Shown here: positions 50,004 to 62,632 of the stretch, piece after piece
How positions within the stretch are numbered: position 1 is the first letter of the stretch
How the letters are laid out: each line of letters opens with the position of its first letter
Assembly (NCBI RefSeq): GCF_949628265.1
Contig: NC_088787.1
Span: forward strand, 32,290,844-32,354,843
DNA: 64,000 nt
Source of the DNA: Cloeon dipterum
Taxonomy: Eukaryota; Arthropoda; Insecta; Ephemeroptera; Baetidae
Direction: 5' to 3'
Notes under the pieces: generated by a model
The model's input: the letters and a program-made list of their open reading frames with translations, nothing else
Told to the model about the DNA's origin: nothing
The model's database searches: none
Made by a program: the position numbers and the translations under genes

Positions 50004-51900
50004 AAAGGAGGGCAGCGAGCGAGAGAGATTATTCTGACAATAAAAGCGACAGCGGTGGCTGCGCGCGGCTCTCGCTCCTTGAGCAGGCGAGATATCCTGC
50101 TAGTTGTCTTCTTGCTTGTCAACCCCCCGCCGCCCCCGCAGTTACCCCCGACTCGGAGGTCCGCCGGGGGCAAATGAGGCTTCGACCTCCGTCCCATCTG
50201 TCAAGCAACTTTTTCTTACATTCTCGCTGCCACTCTCTCCGCTCTCGTGCTCCTTTGAAAAGTGCTAGCGTCCGCCCTTTCCGCGACATTTAACCCCGCG
50301 CGCGCTTCCGGCCCACTACGCCTTTGTCTCCCTGGTCGCGCAAATTGCAACACTCATCTTCGGCGCGCCCTTTAAGATGCAAATTCGGCCACTACCTGCT
50401 GCTAGTGCTACTGCCTCAAGTGGAGTGCGCCGCGCACCGTGTCGTGAAAAAGCAGTAGCCTGCCGGCAGCCTGGAATTCAAATTGGAGCAACGCTCTTCG
50501 AGTTGATATTGAAAGCTAGTGCCTATTACCATTTTTTCCGGTAAATTGTGCACTAGTTTTAGCATCAAAGTGTCCCTTACACATTCAAAACCATTTTAGC
50601 AAGAATTTTCAGCAAGGAGGACATTACTAAATATGTTTCTCTCAATGGAAAATTTTCTATCAAAATTTTTATTAGTAATTAGCTGTGAAATGTAATCATA
50701 CATTTTTGCCATTTTAGGGATTTTACCTGCTCGTTCAAATTGTTGGATCCTAGTTTTGCAACCTGTGCTACATCCGTGCTTCAAAAGTTGCCTATATTGC
50801 TTTGTGAATTACTCTGACGCCTAAATTGGCCAGAGGCGAATTTGCATGCATGTGGAGAGGGCAATCATGTTTAACATGAAGTGTCCTCATTGAGTAATTA
50901 ATAGCTGCCACATGAACCGGTCACTGTCAAGTGAAGTGCCGCTAGATCTAAACGGACGACCTGGTCAAGCGGATCGGACGACAAATATGAAACTGACAAT
51001 GAGTGTGAGAGGACTTCAATATTTCCAGATGTTGTAAGCACAATTTAAGAATGATCATGTGTTATCACTGAAAATTAGAGCTACATTCTTTTATAAGAGA
51101 CTACAAAAATAAACTAAAAAAAGAGCAAAATGAACTACTTACAATTTAAAAAGTTTGGATATACATCACTTGCAAAATTTCAAATTAATTTTAGCCTGGT
51201 TCATTAAAATAATTATTTGGCGGTTCTTTTACTAAATATTTCATTTTTTATTACTTTTTAGAGACATGGAGAGACGATATGCATTGCTTCAAAATTATGA
51301 AATGATAATAATTATTCTGGCTCGTTTCACTTTCCATGAAAAGGAAAGCTCTCCAGCCCGGAGGGAAACGACAGTCTTCTGAGACACCCCAGACTTTAAT
51401 GTACTACTTTTAGGAGACAAAATTCAAAAGAGATAAAAAATTTCTCATAAGATTGACGACTTACTGATAGTGAACAACTCGCGTCTCAATAACACCGCTC
51501 CCAAGGCCCTGTCCACCATGATAATTATCGTCTCTGTACCAAGTAGGCTTTCATTGAAACGCAAGACATTATGTTCGATCTGTGAAATTAATTCGCCTAT
51601 ACTGGAAACGCAAATCAGCAAGAAGCCTCTCGGAGAGTGCTTTCGGTGGCGACCAACAACAGCAACACATTCATTCCAAAATCCGATTGGATTGGATTGA
51701 GTTAGTTAAATCTGATTTGGAAGAAAGAGACGTTTTTCAGAAGAAAAAGTATTACTGCATGATGGTGTTTGTTTTCCGCCACTGAAAAGAGAATCTCCTC
51801 GGTTCTTCTCGGAACGAGCGCAAAAACTTGAAAAAATGCACCACTCCGTGTGTGTCTGTGTTACGGTAAAACGAGTTAATGAAAGTTAACTTAATGGGAG
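50002..51900. other. GC-rich block followed by AT-rich intergenic DNA
   Basis: The block 50,010-50,470 is CpG-rich (GGCGCGCC, CGCGCGCG) and includes an octamer-like ATGCAAAT at about 50,376. It may be a promoter or enhancer, but no exon was recognised next to it. The remainder is AT-rich without a gene. Confidence 0.4.
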
Positions 51901-51906
51901 CGTCCG

Positions 51907-51962
51907 CCGCATTATTTACGTATGCGCGCGCGGAGCAGGGTTGGTATACGTAAATAATGCGG
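51907..51962. repeat. Perfect 17-bp inverted repeat with 22-nt loop
   Basis: CCGCATTATTTACGTAT (51907-51923) is repeated as its exact reverse complement at 51946-51962, with a GC-rich loop containing CGCGCGCGG. It forms a strong cruciform or hairpin. Origin unknown: a small foldback element or a regulatory palindrome. Confidence 0.8.
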
Positions 51963-54900
51963 CCGGCGTGAAAACAAGCACCCTGCTTCCAGCTCTCTCT
52001 CTCTCTCTCTCCGATTCCTGCGGCGTACGTATCGTGATAATATGATGACATACGAGCATGCGGATCGTAAAAAGTTTAGTCCTTTTTGCACTCGGGCATG
52101 CCTAATAAATAATAATTATACGCGAACAAATGTACAAACGGCGCGCGCAGGGGCGTATACACAAAAACATACAAACACACACACACATTTTAGCGCAGAC
52201 ACACACACGACGGACTCGCTTATTGTTCTTACACCGGCTCCGCATTAGCCCAGTAATATATGGACATGTATGCACTCGCAGCAGGTGTTAAATTTTCAGC
52301 TGACACACTTACCTGCACACGCACGCTCGCTCGCTCGCTAGGCAAAACGAAAAAGCTGTTGTGAACACTCTGGCAAGGGCGAGGAGAGGCTATAATTTTC
52401 CCTTCCGCGGTTAAACAACACCAGCGAACACTATTAAATTTAAATCAACACGCATAATCTTCAGTTGGCCGCAATATGGCTCAATCTAATACTATTACAA
52501 ATTACAATAGCATAGCTGTTTCAGATTAATTAAACGCAAAAAATGATACTGAGGGAAGAAATTCAATAACTTCCCCGAAACGCCTTTTGAACAAAAATGT
52601 TATTGAGTTGAAAATTAACCAGAAGATTGGAAGCAATTGAACTCTCCATTTTAGCTGTATAGTGTAAGTAAAAGTGTTCAGAAAACGTATTCCGTGCTCT
52701 CTGGCCATAAAGACTTGCGACGCAGAAGCAATTCAAGATGAGAACACTGCTGCATGGTCATAATTATTTTGCGGCAGAATGTACGATCCGATGTAGCCTT
52801 TTGTTATTGCATTAACCAATTTCGTTTTGCGAACGTACATACAAAACAGGTCTAATTAAAATTTAAAACCAATTAAACTTCAACACGCAAATAACAGCGC
52901 TGCTGACAACAAAAGCAAGCTGGTGCACGTCGAAAAGGCACGAAAGCGAAATTTGCCGAGCGAAATCCGGATTATTTTACATCCGATTCACGTGTGTGGC
53001 TGAATTATTTATAAGTATGGCATAGTGTAAAGTAGGTTGTAAATTATTTGCAGAACGAAGACTGACAACTATACGCTCGGTACGCTGCCAACTAGACAAA
53101 CAAACTTTTTGTGCATGCTCTGCACGCAGATGCAACTGTTTGTTCCCACTGCACTTTGTTTGTTCAAAAGTTGACGTTTGTAGTACACTCTTGCGGATTA
53201 GAAGGATTGCAACTAACACCACTAGTTCCGCTGTTGCAGGTGCAAAAATACACGCTCTACTCAATGGCGTATTATTTGAATTGATGCCTAGGGGGCAGTT
53301 GCTTTCTCTAAAATGAACCTTTTAATTTTCAAAATTCAACCAACGTAGTTAAAACGGAAAAATGTATGCAAAACTATTTCAATTACTTGCTACCCGCCGG
53401 GCACATTACTCTAGTTTGTATATTGCTTCATATTTCACCAGAGAGTCCTGAAACGGGGTCAAAAGTTATCTAATTATTCGTTTTTTAGCGACACGCGCCT
53501 ATTGATATTTAATAGTGTCCAAGTCCAAATGTAACTTGTACTTGCATCTCATTTGTTATTAATTGATAATGGTTAAATTGTCTATTTAGAGTTAGTTACC
53601 ATTTAAAAAAATCTTCGTTGGAGTGCATAAATGACATTTAGTAGCATCAAGTGCAATAAATTAATTTTTATTCATGTTGTCCTGCTATCAACGCTTGGTT
53701 TGATGCAAAAAATAACTTAAAAAAGGTCTGACTTAAAGTAAAGTTCAATTTTTTATTTTCCAATTAAAATAAATTTTCTCTTTTCTAAACATGGCTTAAC
53801 GGAGCAAAAGTATTGGCGGAATGAAATAACCACTCATTAGTCAAATAGAATGAAACATGATTTTATTGACTGGATGCTCATGTGACAAATAATTGGTTAG
53901 TCTTGTCCATTGTCTTGCGGTTGACACGTTCATCGTTTAAAATTTTCATTTTGGCATCCTTATAGCGTAGGTCACGGTTGACGATGATAGTTGTTGGTTG
54001 GTTGGTTGGTTGGTTGGTTGCGGTTTTTGCACACGTATTGTGTTGTTTTTGCTCATGCGATGATATTTCGTCGCGACTAATTGTGTGTGTGTATTGTATT
54101 CGCGCGATTATCTGCTCGTTAAATCTTTCTACATCCAATGATGGTCGCAATATACAGTCAACATAAAATATATCGTTATCGTTATGTGTATAAAGAGAGC
54201 CATTTTCATATTCATAACATGGGAGGGTTTTTTTATCTCATACTTTTAAATTACAGTGCATTTCATTGTTAAATCCATCGGAAAGTAATTGTACAAACGT
54301 GAGTGTGGCGTGAGTGTGTTGTTGTGTGACTTTGTGCACGTCAACTACATAACTGTTGTATGAGTCCGATTCAACTGAAATGCATATAAAAGCTCTTGCG
54401 ATAATTAATTCCTTTCTTTCTTTGATGATATTAGAAGAGTGCAGTTTAGAGGGGTCGATTGTATTCATCTCTTTCAATCAATAAATGGACACTGCCGCCG
54501 CTTGACACAAACGCTCACCGTACACATTGCAACACTCTATTTGCCCACTTTTTTATTCACATTCTGACCAAAAATTAAATTTTAACAGTTGATTAATAAA
54601 GGTGAAAAACACAATAGCTGTTAGATTCACAACGCATTTCGAAAAATATACACACCGCGATTTACCCGCAATATTTTCCTGGAGCACCAAACGTGTTAAA
54701 TATTGAGTTTTTAAATTATTTCAAGCATATTTTCTTGAAAATTTTGCTCTGGATGCTAAAAAACGATTTACATGGAGAAAATAAAATCAGGAGAAACACT
54801 TGTGTATTTTTGTTTTGTTTTCGGGACGGTGCAGATATTTTGAACGCAGAGAAGTTGAAGAAAACGAAATCAATTTAACATCCTCGCTCTCTCTCTCTCT

Positions 54901-55377
54901 CACACACACAGAACAAAGCCTCATTTCAACTTAAATGGCAGTGCCCGAAACACTTTCTCCGACGAGAGCGGATTCATTTTGGTCCGGAAGATCCAGGGGC
55001 GGGCTAATATAATTATCTTACAATTTTCCGATTTCTGCTGGGACACCGATCTGAATCACTGCGCATAGATAACGGCAGGAGATTGTTGTCACTTGTCCAT
55101 TCTCAACTAAAGGTTCGCCCACTGCAAGGAGCGTCTCTTTCCTCATTCTCTCTGTCACTGGGCAATAATTTTTGGCACTTAAAATCAGCATCAGTTCGTC
55201 GCATCACCAATGATATTTCACACTTCTCCGCGTCGGAAAGTCTCTTGTTGCGTGAGTTGGGGGTGCAATTGACACGATGGGAAGCGGCCGCTAGCTGCCT
55301 CTCGTCCGTCGTGGCGTGAGCAAGATATAGTTTCAGTTAATATGAGACACGCTCGTCGCTCGCTCGCTCGCTCGCTT
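51963..55377. other. Intergenic DNA with short simple repeats, no gene recognised
   Basis: Holds CA-rich repeats (about 52,170-52,210), CGCT repeats (about 52,320-52,340), a GGTT tract (about 53,991-54,020) and CTCG repeats (about 55,353-55,376). The right end should contain the 3' UTR of the DIP-like gene, whose stop is at 55,378-55,380. No conserved coding sequence was seen. Confidence 0.45.
53991..54020. repeat. (GGTT)n tetranucleotide repeat, about 7 units
   Basis: A short tract of TTGG/GGTT units on the plus strand. Confidence 0.9.
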
Positions 55378-58300
55378 TTAATTAGCAGGTAAACGAATGG
55401 GCCAGATGCCTCGTATGAGCACGGCGGTGGCGCTGGCGAGCACTATTTGCGGTTGTCCACACCAGACGGACATGCTGCTGGAGCCTGCAACAATTTGGAA
55501 TTCAAATTTACTCTCTCGATGCTGCTCTGCTGCACCTCGTCTAGCTTTAGCACCGGCTAATTGCCTGTCGTGGTAAATAAATATGCATGCTCTCGTTTTT
55601 GGTTGGTCACCGAGCGCAACAGACTATGCGATAGTGAGTTTAATATGGCAAAGGACGGGGGCTGGTTGGTAAGTGTGCGCGGCGAGGGTGAAAAATGATG
55701 GCTGTTGTGGGGTAGACAAGTGACCCGCTATAGTATATACAAAGCGCGGTTGGCTGTGACAGGCTGAAAAAGTGCAAAACAGGAAAATTGAAAATCCGAT
55801 GACCTGGTTTTCTTTACAAGAGTTTGTAGGCACGGAGATATCTTTGTTCATTGCATTTTAATGCGAAAGGCTTAATTTGCAGAAAAAATATTAATATTTT
55901 TTTGAAAAGAAATAAATGCCTCTGTCGACTTAGGTGATAGGAGGCTGAGTGAAATTTGAAGACAGTAAATTAAATCACTCGCTCTCGTACTGTGTAGCCA
56001 GATGTTTTGACCCCTCAGGCCTCATCAGCATTCCTTTAGATGCTAATAAACAATATATCTGCAGAAGATTTCGCCACACAGGTCGTTGAACAGAATTGAT
56101 AAAATTGAACATCAATTTTTTTAGCATCTGGGCAGATTAAAAAAAGATAAAGAGATGAAACCCGCCACTTACCTTCCCTCTGAGACATAAATTTCAAATA
56201 CAATATATTACAAGTCAGAAATTCTATCCTTAATTTTAAGCTATTTCAAAGATTGAAACTCTAATTATTGCATTGCGAAAAATCTAGAGGGGAAAATATA
56301 GTGAACATTTCTAACGGCTGCAACTGCTGCCCTAATCAAAAGGATTCATAGCTATTAATATTTTACAAACATGTTTCCTGTTTGTATAGGATATTTAGCT
56401 TAAATATCAACCACAATCAGGAATTCGCATTTGAGTTTTTGAAAATGATGAAGTTATGACAGAAAGTGGTTACAAAATTCCTCTAAGTGTTTTGGATTTG
56501 GAATTTTATTTTCAACGTTTGAAACTAGAAATATGTGGACTGATTGAAAATATCGTGGATGAAAAACTCAACATTGCAGAGAAAATTAAAACAGAATTGC
56601 TTTCGAGGAGAGATGTTTCTATTGAGCTTCGTCTAAAAAAGGAACCCTCTCTCTTGAGAGGAGGAGGGTGACGCTGGCGTTATTTACTTAAAGATTATCG
56701 TCGAATTTTGAAAGCAGGCTAAAATCTAATAACGATTATAAGCCCCTTTGGCGCTATACAGAAAGGAGATTTTGAGGTTTGGTCATGGCAGGGTCAGAGG
56801 AGTAAGCCTCTGCAGTCGGGAAATGTCACGAACCGGCCGATGTTGCCAGAAAAAAAGCTCGAGCAGAGCGAGAGAGAGATAGAGCGGAGATTTTGCGTCC
56901 GTCGCTGGACCAGCAGCAGCAGTGGCGGCAGATCTAATCTTTCTCTCCTCGGATCCAATATCAGTTCACTTTATAAGCGTCGGCGAGAGTTTATATCTAA
57001 TATTGACCAGCCATGCATCTTTTTTCTTATCCCAAACATCCGCAAATGCGCTTTTTTCCTCGGCAAATTTGCATAAACATATTCACGAGTAGCATTCTTT
57101 ACGGCAACGGCGCTCGAAAAATCTCTATTGCTGTTGCTGGTCGCCGAAGGGAAAAGCTTAGACCCTCACTCCGGGAAAAGTAGCAGCCAATATTCTCGCG
57201 TGCCGGGTTACCAATAAGAAGAAGAAGCTGCTTGCTTGCATCGGCCGGCTTTTCTGCTTTTAAATTTATTTCAAGACAAAGTTTAGCGCGCGAACACGTT
57301 AAACCAACATAAAACTTGATTGCCTCTCATGTGAGGATTAGGCGCAAAAATTTATCGCTACCCGCTACGCTAAAGTGCCTTTGACACTTATTAAATTCGC
57401 GCTTTTTATAATTGATTATATATTTGCCTTCTATTTTTATTATAAAATGAAAAAAAAATGTAATGAACAGTGCGAACTGCGAAAGCTTGTCTGTTGGAGT
57501 GATTTAAGAGCTTGGTATGAATTACAAAACGGCCAGAATGGTGATATGTTTGAGTCAATTTTATCTAAAATTGTATGTATCTTTTTTGCTTCAAACGTTG
57601 AAAAAGAATGTACTCCTCCATCCAAACTCAAAGGTTTGTGCGTATATGGCCCATAACATTAAATTGTAACAGGCTTAACTAAATTTATTTAATGGAGCAA
57701 TTTAATCCAATAGCAAAAACTTTCTTTGAAATAGCTTGAAATAAATGATGACATTTGAAAATTGTGAATTTTTGAAAGAAAGTTTTTGTCCTCTTGGATT
57801 AATATCGCCTCCATAATTCCTTTCAAAAGGAATTGATTAATTTATGAAAATTATAATGATGAAAGAGTGCTCTTTTTTCATCCAAAAATATACGTTCAAT
57901 GCTCAGAGTAATATAAAAGTATTTTTTGGCAATTATTAATATATGATTCTGCACTATAGGGCCTTTGCAAGTGCAATCCATACCGTTCGAAGCGTCCCTT
58001 CTGAGATCAATTTCAAGATTTCGCAAACTTTCCAATACCGCGCTTAAATCGGTGGCGAAAGGCGAACGAAAATGGAGCGAGCAAACGCGCCTCTCGACAC
58101 TTTTGCACAGAAGAGAAGGTTCAGCGTGCTTAATGAAATCACCAGCGAAATAGCAGTCGAGACGCTTTCGCATTATGCGGCGCGACAGAAGGGAAACCGC
58201 ATTTCGGAGGAATGGGTCCTTCCTTGGCACCTTTGACGTGGCTTCGGCCAAAAATGGATCGCTCCACCGCAGACCTGCCCCTATCGGCTGGGCTGTGCCA

Positions 58301-61300
58301 AATGGCCGCCCCATCCAATTAAATTTCATGGCGGAATCTTGCAAAGAAAACCTGATTTTGATCTAAGAAAGAGAAAGAGCGTGACAAAGAGAGGTTATAC
58401 TTCAAACGAGTATGAATATTTTAAAAGTAAACGATACTTTCCGGAGGTCGCAAAAGAAAAAAACACAGCCTTATTTGTTCAATTGAAATTTTACAATATT
58501 TACTGTTGAGAGAGCGCACATATGATGTAAAGCGAGTTTTGATTTTCCTGTCCCTTGCCTGAAGGGGACTCAAGCAAATTGTTCTGTCGTTCTTTGTTGT
58601 TAAATGGAATGCCTAAAGCCACTCCAAAAGAAGAAATCACATCAACTGTGGTCCCAGTGTAGCAAAACTCAAATTTGTTCCTACGATTTGAACTCTTTCA
58701 TGAAAATAATTTCCTTAGTAAACTGGCTGAAGGTAGCTTAATTTAATATTGTTGAGAATTTCCCTCAAGTTGTACAACAAAGACGACGTTCAATTGATGA
58801 CGGTACGGATTGTCAGATAAACTCGGAGGATCGTCACTGATTAAACGATTCCGTCGTGTCTCTTGATGCCGAGCAATGGGCAAAAAGAATACAAACTATA
58901 AATAGAAAAAGTCAGAGAGTGTGTTATTGTACTCGTGCTCAAGCTGGTTAACTCGATTTACAGAGTCTCGCCTTATTGCTCGGTTGAGCGAATTTCGCAT
59001 GACTGCTGAATAAAAGTTGGAGTGCTGGACGTCAAGAAACACATTTTCCAGAAGTGCTGTCAGATTGGCAAGGTGTTAGTTTCCGTTTTCCTGCTCGCAA
59101 TGGAAGTCGTTTCGTTTTCACATGCAAATGCCCTTTTTCTGCCGCTATATATAGTGTAAGCCATGCAAGCGCAAGGTGGATTGGAAAGATAGAAACACGT
59201 ACAGGATATGCGTGTTTTTACTCGAGCTGTTTGAGAAAAATGCTCTTTTTGCTGCTAAAAATGTTTAACTGTCTGTACTGCGATTGTGCGTGGTTTGCTA
59301 TCAGTGAAAAGCATTTTGTTGAAGAGCTTTTAGGGAAAATTGTCAGAGTTTAAGCTTTGGTTGAATTGTTTCCTCGATTTTGGCAAAAGTTTAAGCTTTG
59401 CTGGCAACTCGAAGGTCAAAAACCTGCTGACGTAGATTGGCAGACATATTTTTTGAAAAGCAAAATTTTTAAATCTGAAAAAACAGCGTCGATCACTTGC
59501 GACCGATGAAAAAGCACAGTTTGGTTAGTTGAGGGCCAGTACCTTGATCGCCATGCGAATCAGCAACGGATGGAGGTGCAGGTCTGGGTTTGGGGGTCAC
59601 CGCAGACACCTCTGACGAGGAGAAACTAGCCCCCCTCTTGGAGCCGGACGTCTGTTCGCCACCGAGAGGAGTGGTTTCTGAGGGCCGAGTCGAGTTTCTG
59701 GCGACCACACGCTCTGCAAGTATGGACAAAAAGCACCCCAGGGTCAGCGCACTGCTGATTGCGATTGTTGGCACAGAGAGAGCAAAGGCATAAAAAGCTG
59801 TACACACTTTCTCCCGATGGTCATCTCGATTTGAGCTCGAAGAAATATAATTATGGGATTTAGTCCAAATTTGTGCAAACTTTAAGTATATATTATGCAT
59901 CATGCCAATCTGGTTTCGAGGTAACGCAGCTTCAGGATGGGTTTGTCCAATTTTATCGATGGTTTATTTTTAAAATTAGAGAGGAATTAAATTCCATGTT
60001 TAAGAGATGAGGTGCACATGCACTTTAAATAAAAAGAAATGTGCATTGAAAATAATTCAAACTTGGCGTTTGTGAAATTCAAGAGCGATTGCAGAGTCTA
60101 ATCCACTTCCATGCGAAATTTTTCTTTCGTGATTTACAAATGAAGTGGTTCAGCTCAGACTTGAACACTAGTGAATTGCACATGAAGTAATTCAGGACAG
60201 AGCAGGAGATGAAGGGAACACGAATTTGACGACACAGAAATAAGCCTGTACGTTGGTTGCCCTATTCGGAATTACGAAATGTTTTTCATTTCGCGAAAGA
60301 AAGCAGACTTGGAGGCCGTCGTTGCGCGGCAATCGCTTTATGCAGTTCTCCAAGCGTGAATAACGCAAATAAGATAATTTTTCTCTGCGCGCACACTTTT
60401 AAATTATATGCTCAGCGACAGACGGATGAGTCGTCGTCGTCGGCGGAGCGCAAGCAGCCTCGCAAAACAGAGCCTCTTGCGAGAAAAGCTCGAGTGATTC
60501 ATTGCAAACACCTGGCAAAAGAGCCGGGGCCGCGCAAGATTTACAGGAAATAAGCAGGAGCGAGGTGTATAAATTTTTTTGGAACAAAGGCACAGAAGGA
60601 AGAGGAGAAAATAATGCGAGAAACACAGCAGGCAGCTGCAAACAATTAAAAAGCGGCCCATGCAACAACAAGAAAGCGGTGCGGTGCAATTTTTCGTCAC
60701 GTGGAATTATGCTCTACGGATCCAGTGTCCACGAGAAAGTGGAGTTGCCCTTTGAGTTGTCAGGAGAATGTACAACATGTATTGTAGAGAAGGAGTTGTT
60801 GTATATACAGAGAAGAAAGACAGAGGGAAGTTTGGAAAATGCACGAGAGACTCACCATCTTTGCTTGCTCCACTGCGAATCTCTGTCGCTTTCGGTGGAA
60901 CCGATGGCATTGGAATTTCTGAAATTAAAATTCACCCTTTCAGCAGTAATCGGGGAAGGGCAGTGAGTGTTTCCTTGGAATATGTTACATGTCAGAATAA
61001 TACTTTTAAAGTGTATACACCACACTCGAACGATTGTGTCAGAAATGCGTATAGAGTGCATGTTTAAAACGTGAGAAAAATTGAGCATCGAGTTAAAATT
61101 TAGTATAAAACCTGTCGAATTCAAGAAACGAGTTAGTGGCCTTTTAACGTTTAGAGCTGTAATAATTTGAGAAATGGTAATTCTTGATTTCAAGAACTTT
61201 GTGGTTTATTTTCAATAAAAGGAAACCGATACTAAGATAATTTTTTTCCGCACTGGTTTAAAACGACGATAACACACCAAAAGAAAAATATTGACGTAAT

Positions 61301-62632
61301 TTTGAGAAGCTTACAATTTAATTTAAGTTTATATATTGCTGAAGATGTATGATCATGCGCATGATCAAGGTAGATTATCCCTATAGTTTAGTGCGCATCA
61401 TAATTCAATAACATTGCAACAATGAAGACTAAAATGTACTGCTTCCGCTAACTGCACGGAGCGGCTATTTCGCCTCTCCATTTGGCTAAATCCCCTGAAA
61501 TCAGCACCAAATCACGTTTCATTGTCTCTATGCTAATGTCGTCCGCTAATGAACCGTCCGATTCGCCGGCCATTTTTCGGTTGTCGACACGCTTGCTTGC
61601 GCATAAGTGGCATTGATTGCAGCTATACCGATCCGCGTTTTATATCACCAAGTGGATTATGATATTAAATAATTTTAATAGCAAAGTGAGCGGCATCATC
61701 ATTCACAAATATTGATAAATACGTAAATACACCGGCAAGGCAACGTTGTTAGTCATTTGAAGCATGCATGTTTTATGGCCGGACCCGTCCCCCTCGTCCG
61801 AGCACATTTCCATCCAAATTTATGCCCTCGTATATGCATGTACAGGCGGTACATAGGATAGGTGGTGCTTCACGAGTAATAAACAGGCCGATGTGATCGA
61901 CCGAGCAAATAACTCTTTTGCTCTCCGCTCGCGAATAATATGCGGTGTGCATATTTTTGCACGGTCATGTTTATGCGGGCGTGTTGACACACAAATAGGG
62001 ATTAATCGTTCGTTACTTTCCCCGCGCTCGTCTCCGCCGCACGCATGATTTATTAGTGATTTATTTGCTCATCAAATATTCGCCACCGCGAATTTTCAAT
62101 ATCGGAAAAAAAATCGTTGAAAATTCCAAATGAAAATTGATAATGCCCAACTGACGTTTCAAATGAATTACGGCCCGAGTTTTTTTCATATATCGAATCG
62201 GCGCTCGTGAGTCAAAAGCTGTGCATTTGCCTTTCAAGAAACAAGAAAAGCACGAAATTATAGAGTGTGTATACAAAAAACAAGACAGTGACAATCATAA
62301 AGAGAGGTGCGGTGAAGAACATTCAAGGAACACGCAATTTCGTATACCGTATAGTCTGATGGAGCCTTCCGTCTCTCCCAGCGAGTTTTTCGCGATGCAC
62401 TTGTAATTGCCAAAGTCCTTTTCTCTGAGATTCCGGATGGTCAGCTTCATGTGTGTGCGGTAGCTGTTTTCCGTGAACGACGTGATGTACTTTTTGGTCG
62501 AGAGCAGCATCGCCGTGTCATACACCCAGTAGCTGATGGCCCGCGGAAACGCTTCTGTGTGGCATTCGATGGTCACGTCCGTGCCTGCCGGCGCTCCAAC
62601 CAATTGGTTCGGTACCCAGATCATCGGCAAAA
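55378..62632 (-). CDS. DIP/lachesin-like immunoglobulin cell-adhesion protein, 3' part (partial)
   Basis: Dpr-interacting proteins are GPI-anchored or secreted Ig proteins that specify neuronal contacts in arthropods. Three exons lie here in transcript order: 62348-62632, 59543-59713, 55378-55484, all joined in phase 1. The first encodes a complete third Ig domain. It begins LPMIWVPNQLVGAPAGTDV, has Cys in IECHTEA and in YKCIAKNS with DFGNYKC as the Tyr-corner motif, and ends NSLGETEGSIRLYE, which is characteristic of the DIP group. The second encodes a Ser/Thr/Pro-rich stalk (RVVARNSTRPSETTPLGGE onward). The third, less certain, encodes GSSSMSVWCGQPQIVLASAT and a hydrophobic end before a stop at 55378, resembling a GPI-attachment signal. 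Exons for the signal peptide and Ig1-Ig2 must lie beyond the right edge. Which DIP paralogue this is cannot be decided from one domain. The Ig exon is firm (about 0.92), the stalk good (about 0.75) and the last exon tentative (about 0.5). Confidence 0.85.
55988..56215. repeat. Dispersed repeat, copy B (in a DIP-like gene intron)
   Basis: This copy shares with 11,160-11,410 the block CTCAGGCCTCATCAGCA and, further on, GAAACCCGCCACT then ACCTTCC, in the same orientation. It also has its own inverted pair, TTAGATGCTAA near 56,035 against TTAGCATCT near 56,123. It lies inside the intron 55,485-59,542. Confidence 0.5.
56456..56671 (+). other. 71-codon ORF of unknown status
   Basis: An ATG-initiated frame (MTESGYKIPLSVLDLEFYFQ at the start) with a helical, charged composition that ends at a TGA. 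It lies antisense within a large intron of the DIP-like gene. No family was recognised. It may be chance, an old coding relic or a small gene. Confidence 0.15.
57060..59542. other. Intronic DNA of the DIP-like gene
   Basis: No additional exon of the DIP-like gene was recognised between the stalk exon (59,543-59,713) and the proposed terminal exon. Open frames here on both strands show no family resemblance. Confidence 0.4.
59714..62347 (-). other. 2.6-kb intron of the DIP-like gene
   Basis: Bounded by the donor GTATAC after the Ig exon at 62348 and the acceptor TACTTGCAG before 59713. A 154-codon plus-strand frame at 60,502-60,966 has no recognisable domain and is not called. Confidence 0.6.

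Noticed and set aside
55988..56215. Hammerhead-ribozyme-like core (CTGATGAGGCC on the minus strand) in the dispersed repeat
   Set aside because: The required GAAA box is degenerate in both copies (AAAA in one, a different sequence in the other), and the paired stems around the cleavage site could not be made to fit.
60502..60966. 154-codon plus-strand frame
   Set aside because: No family resemblance, not supported by splice signals, and antisense inside a DIP-like gene intron.
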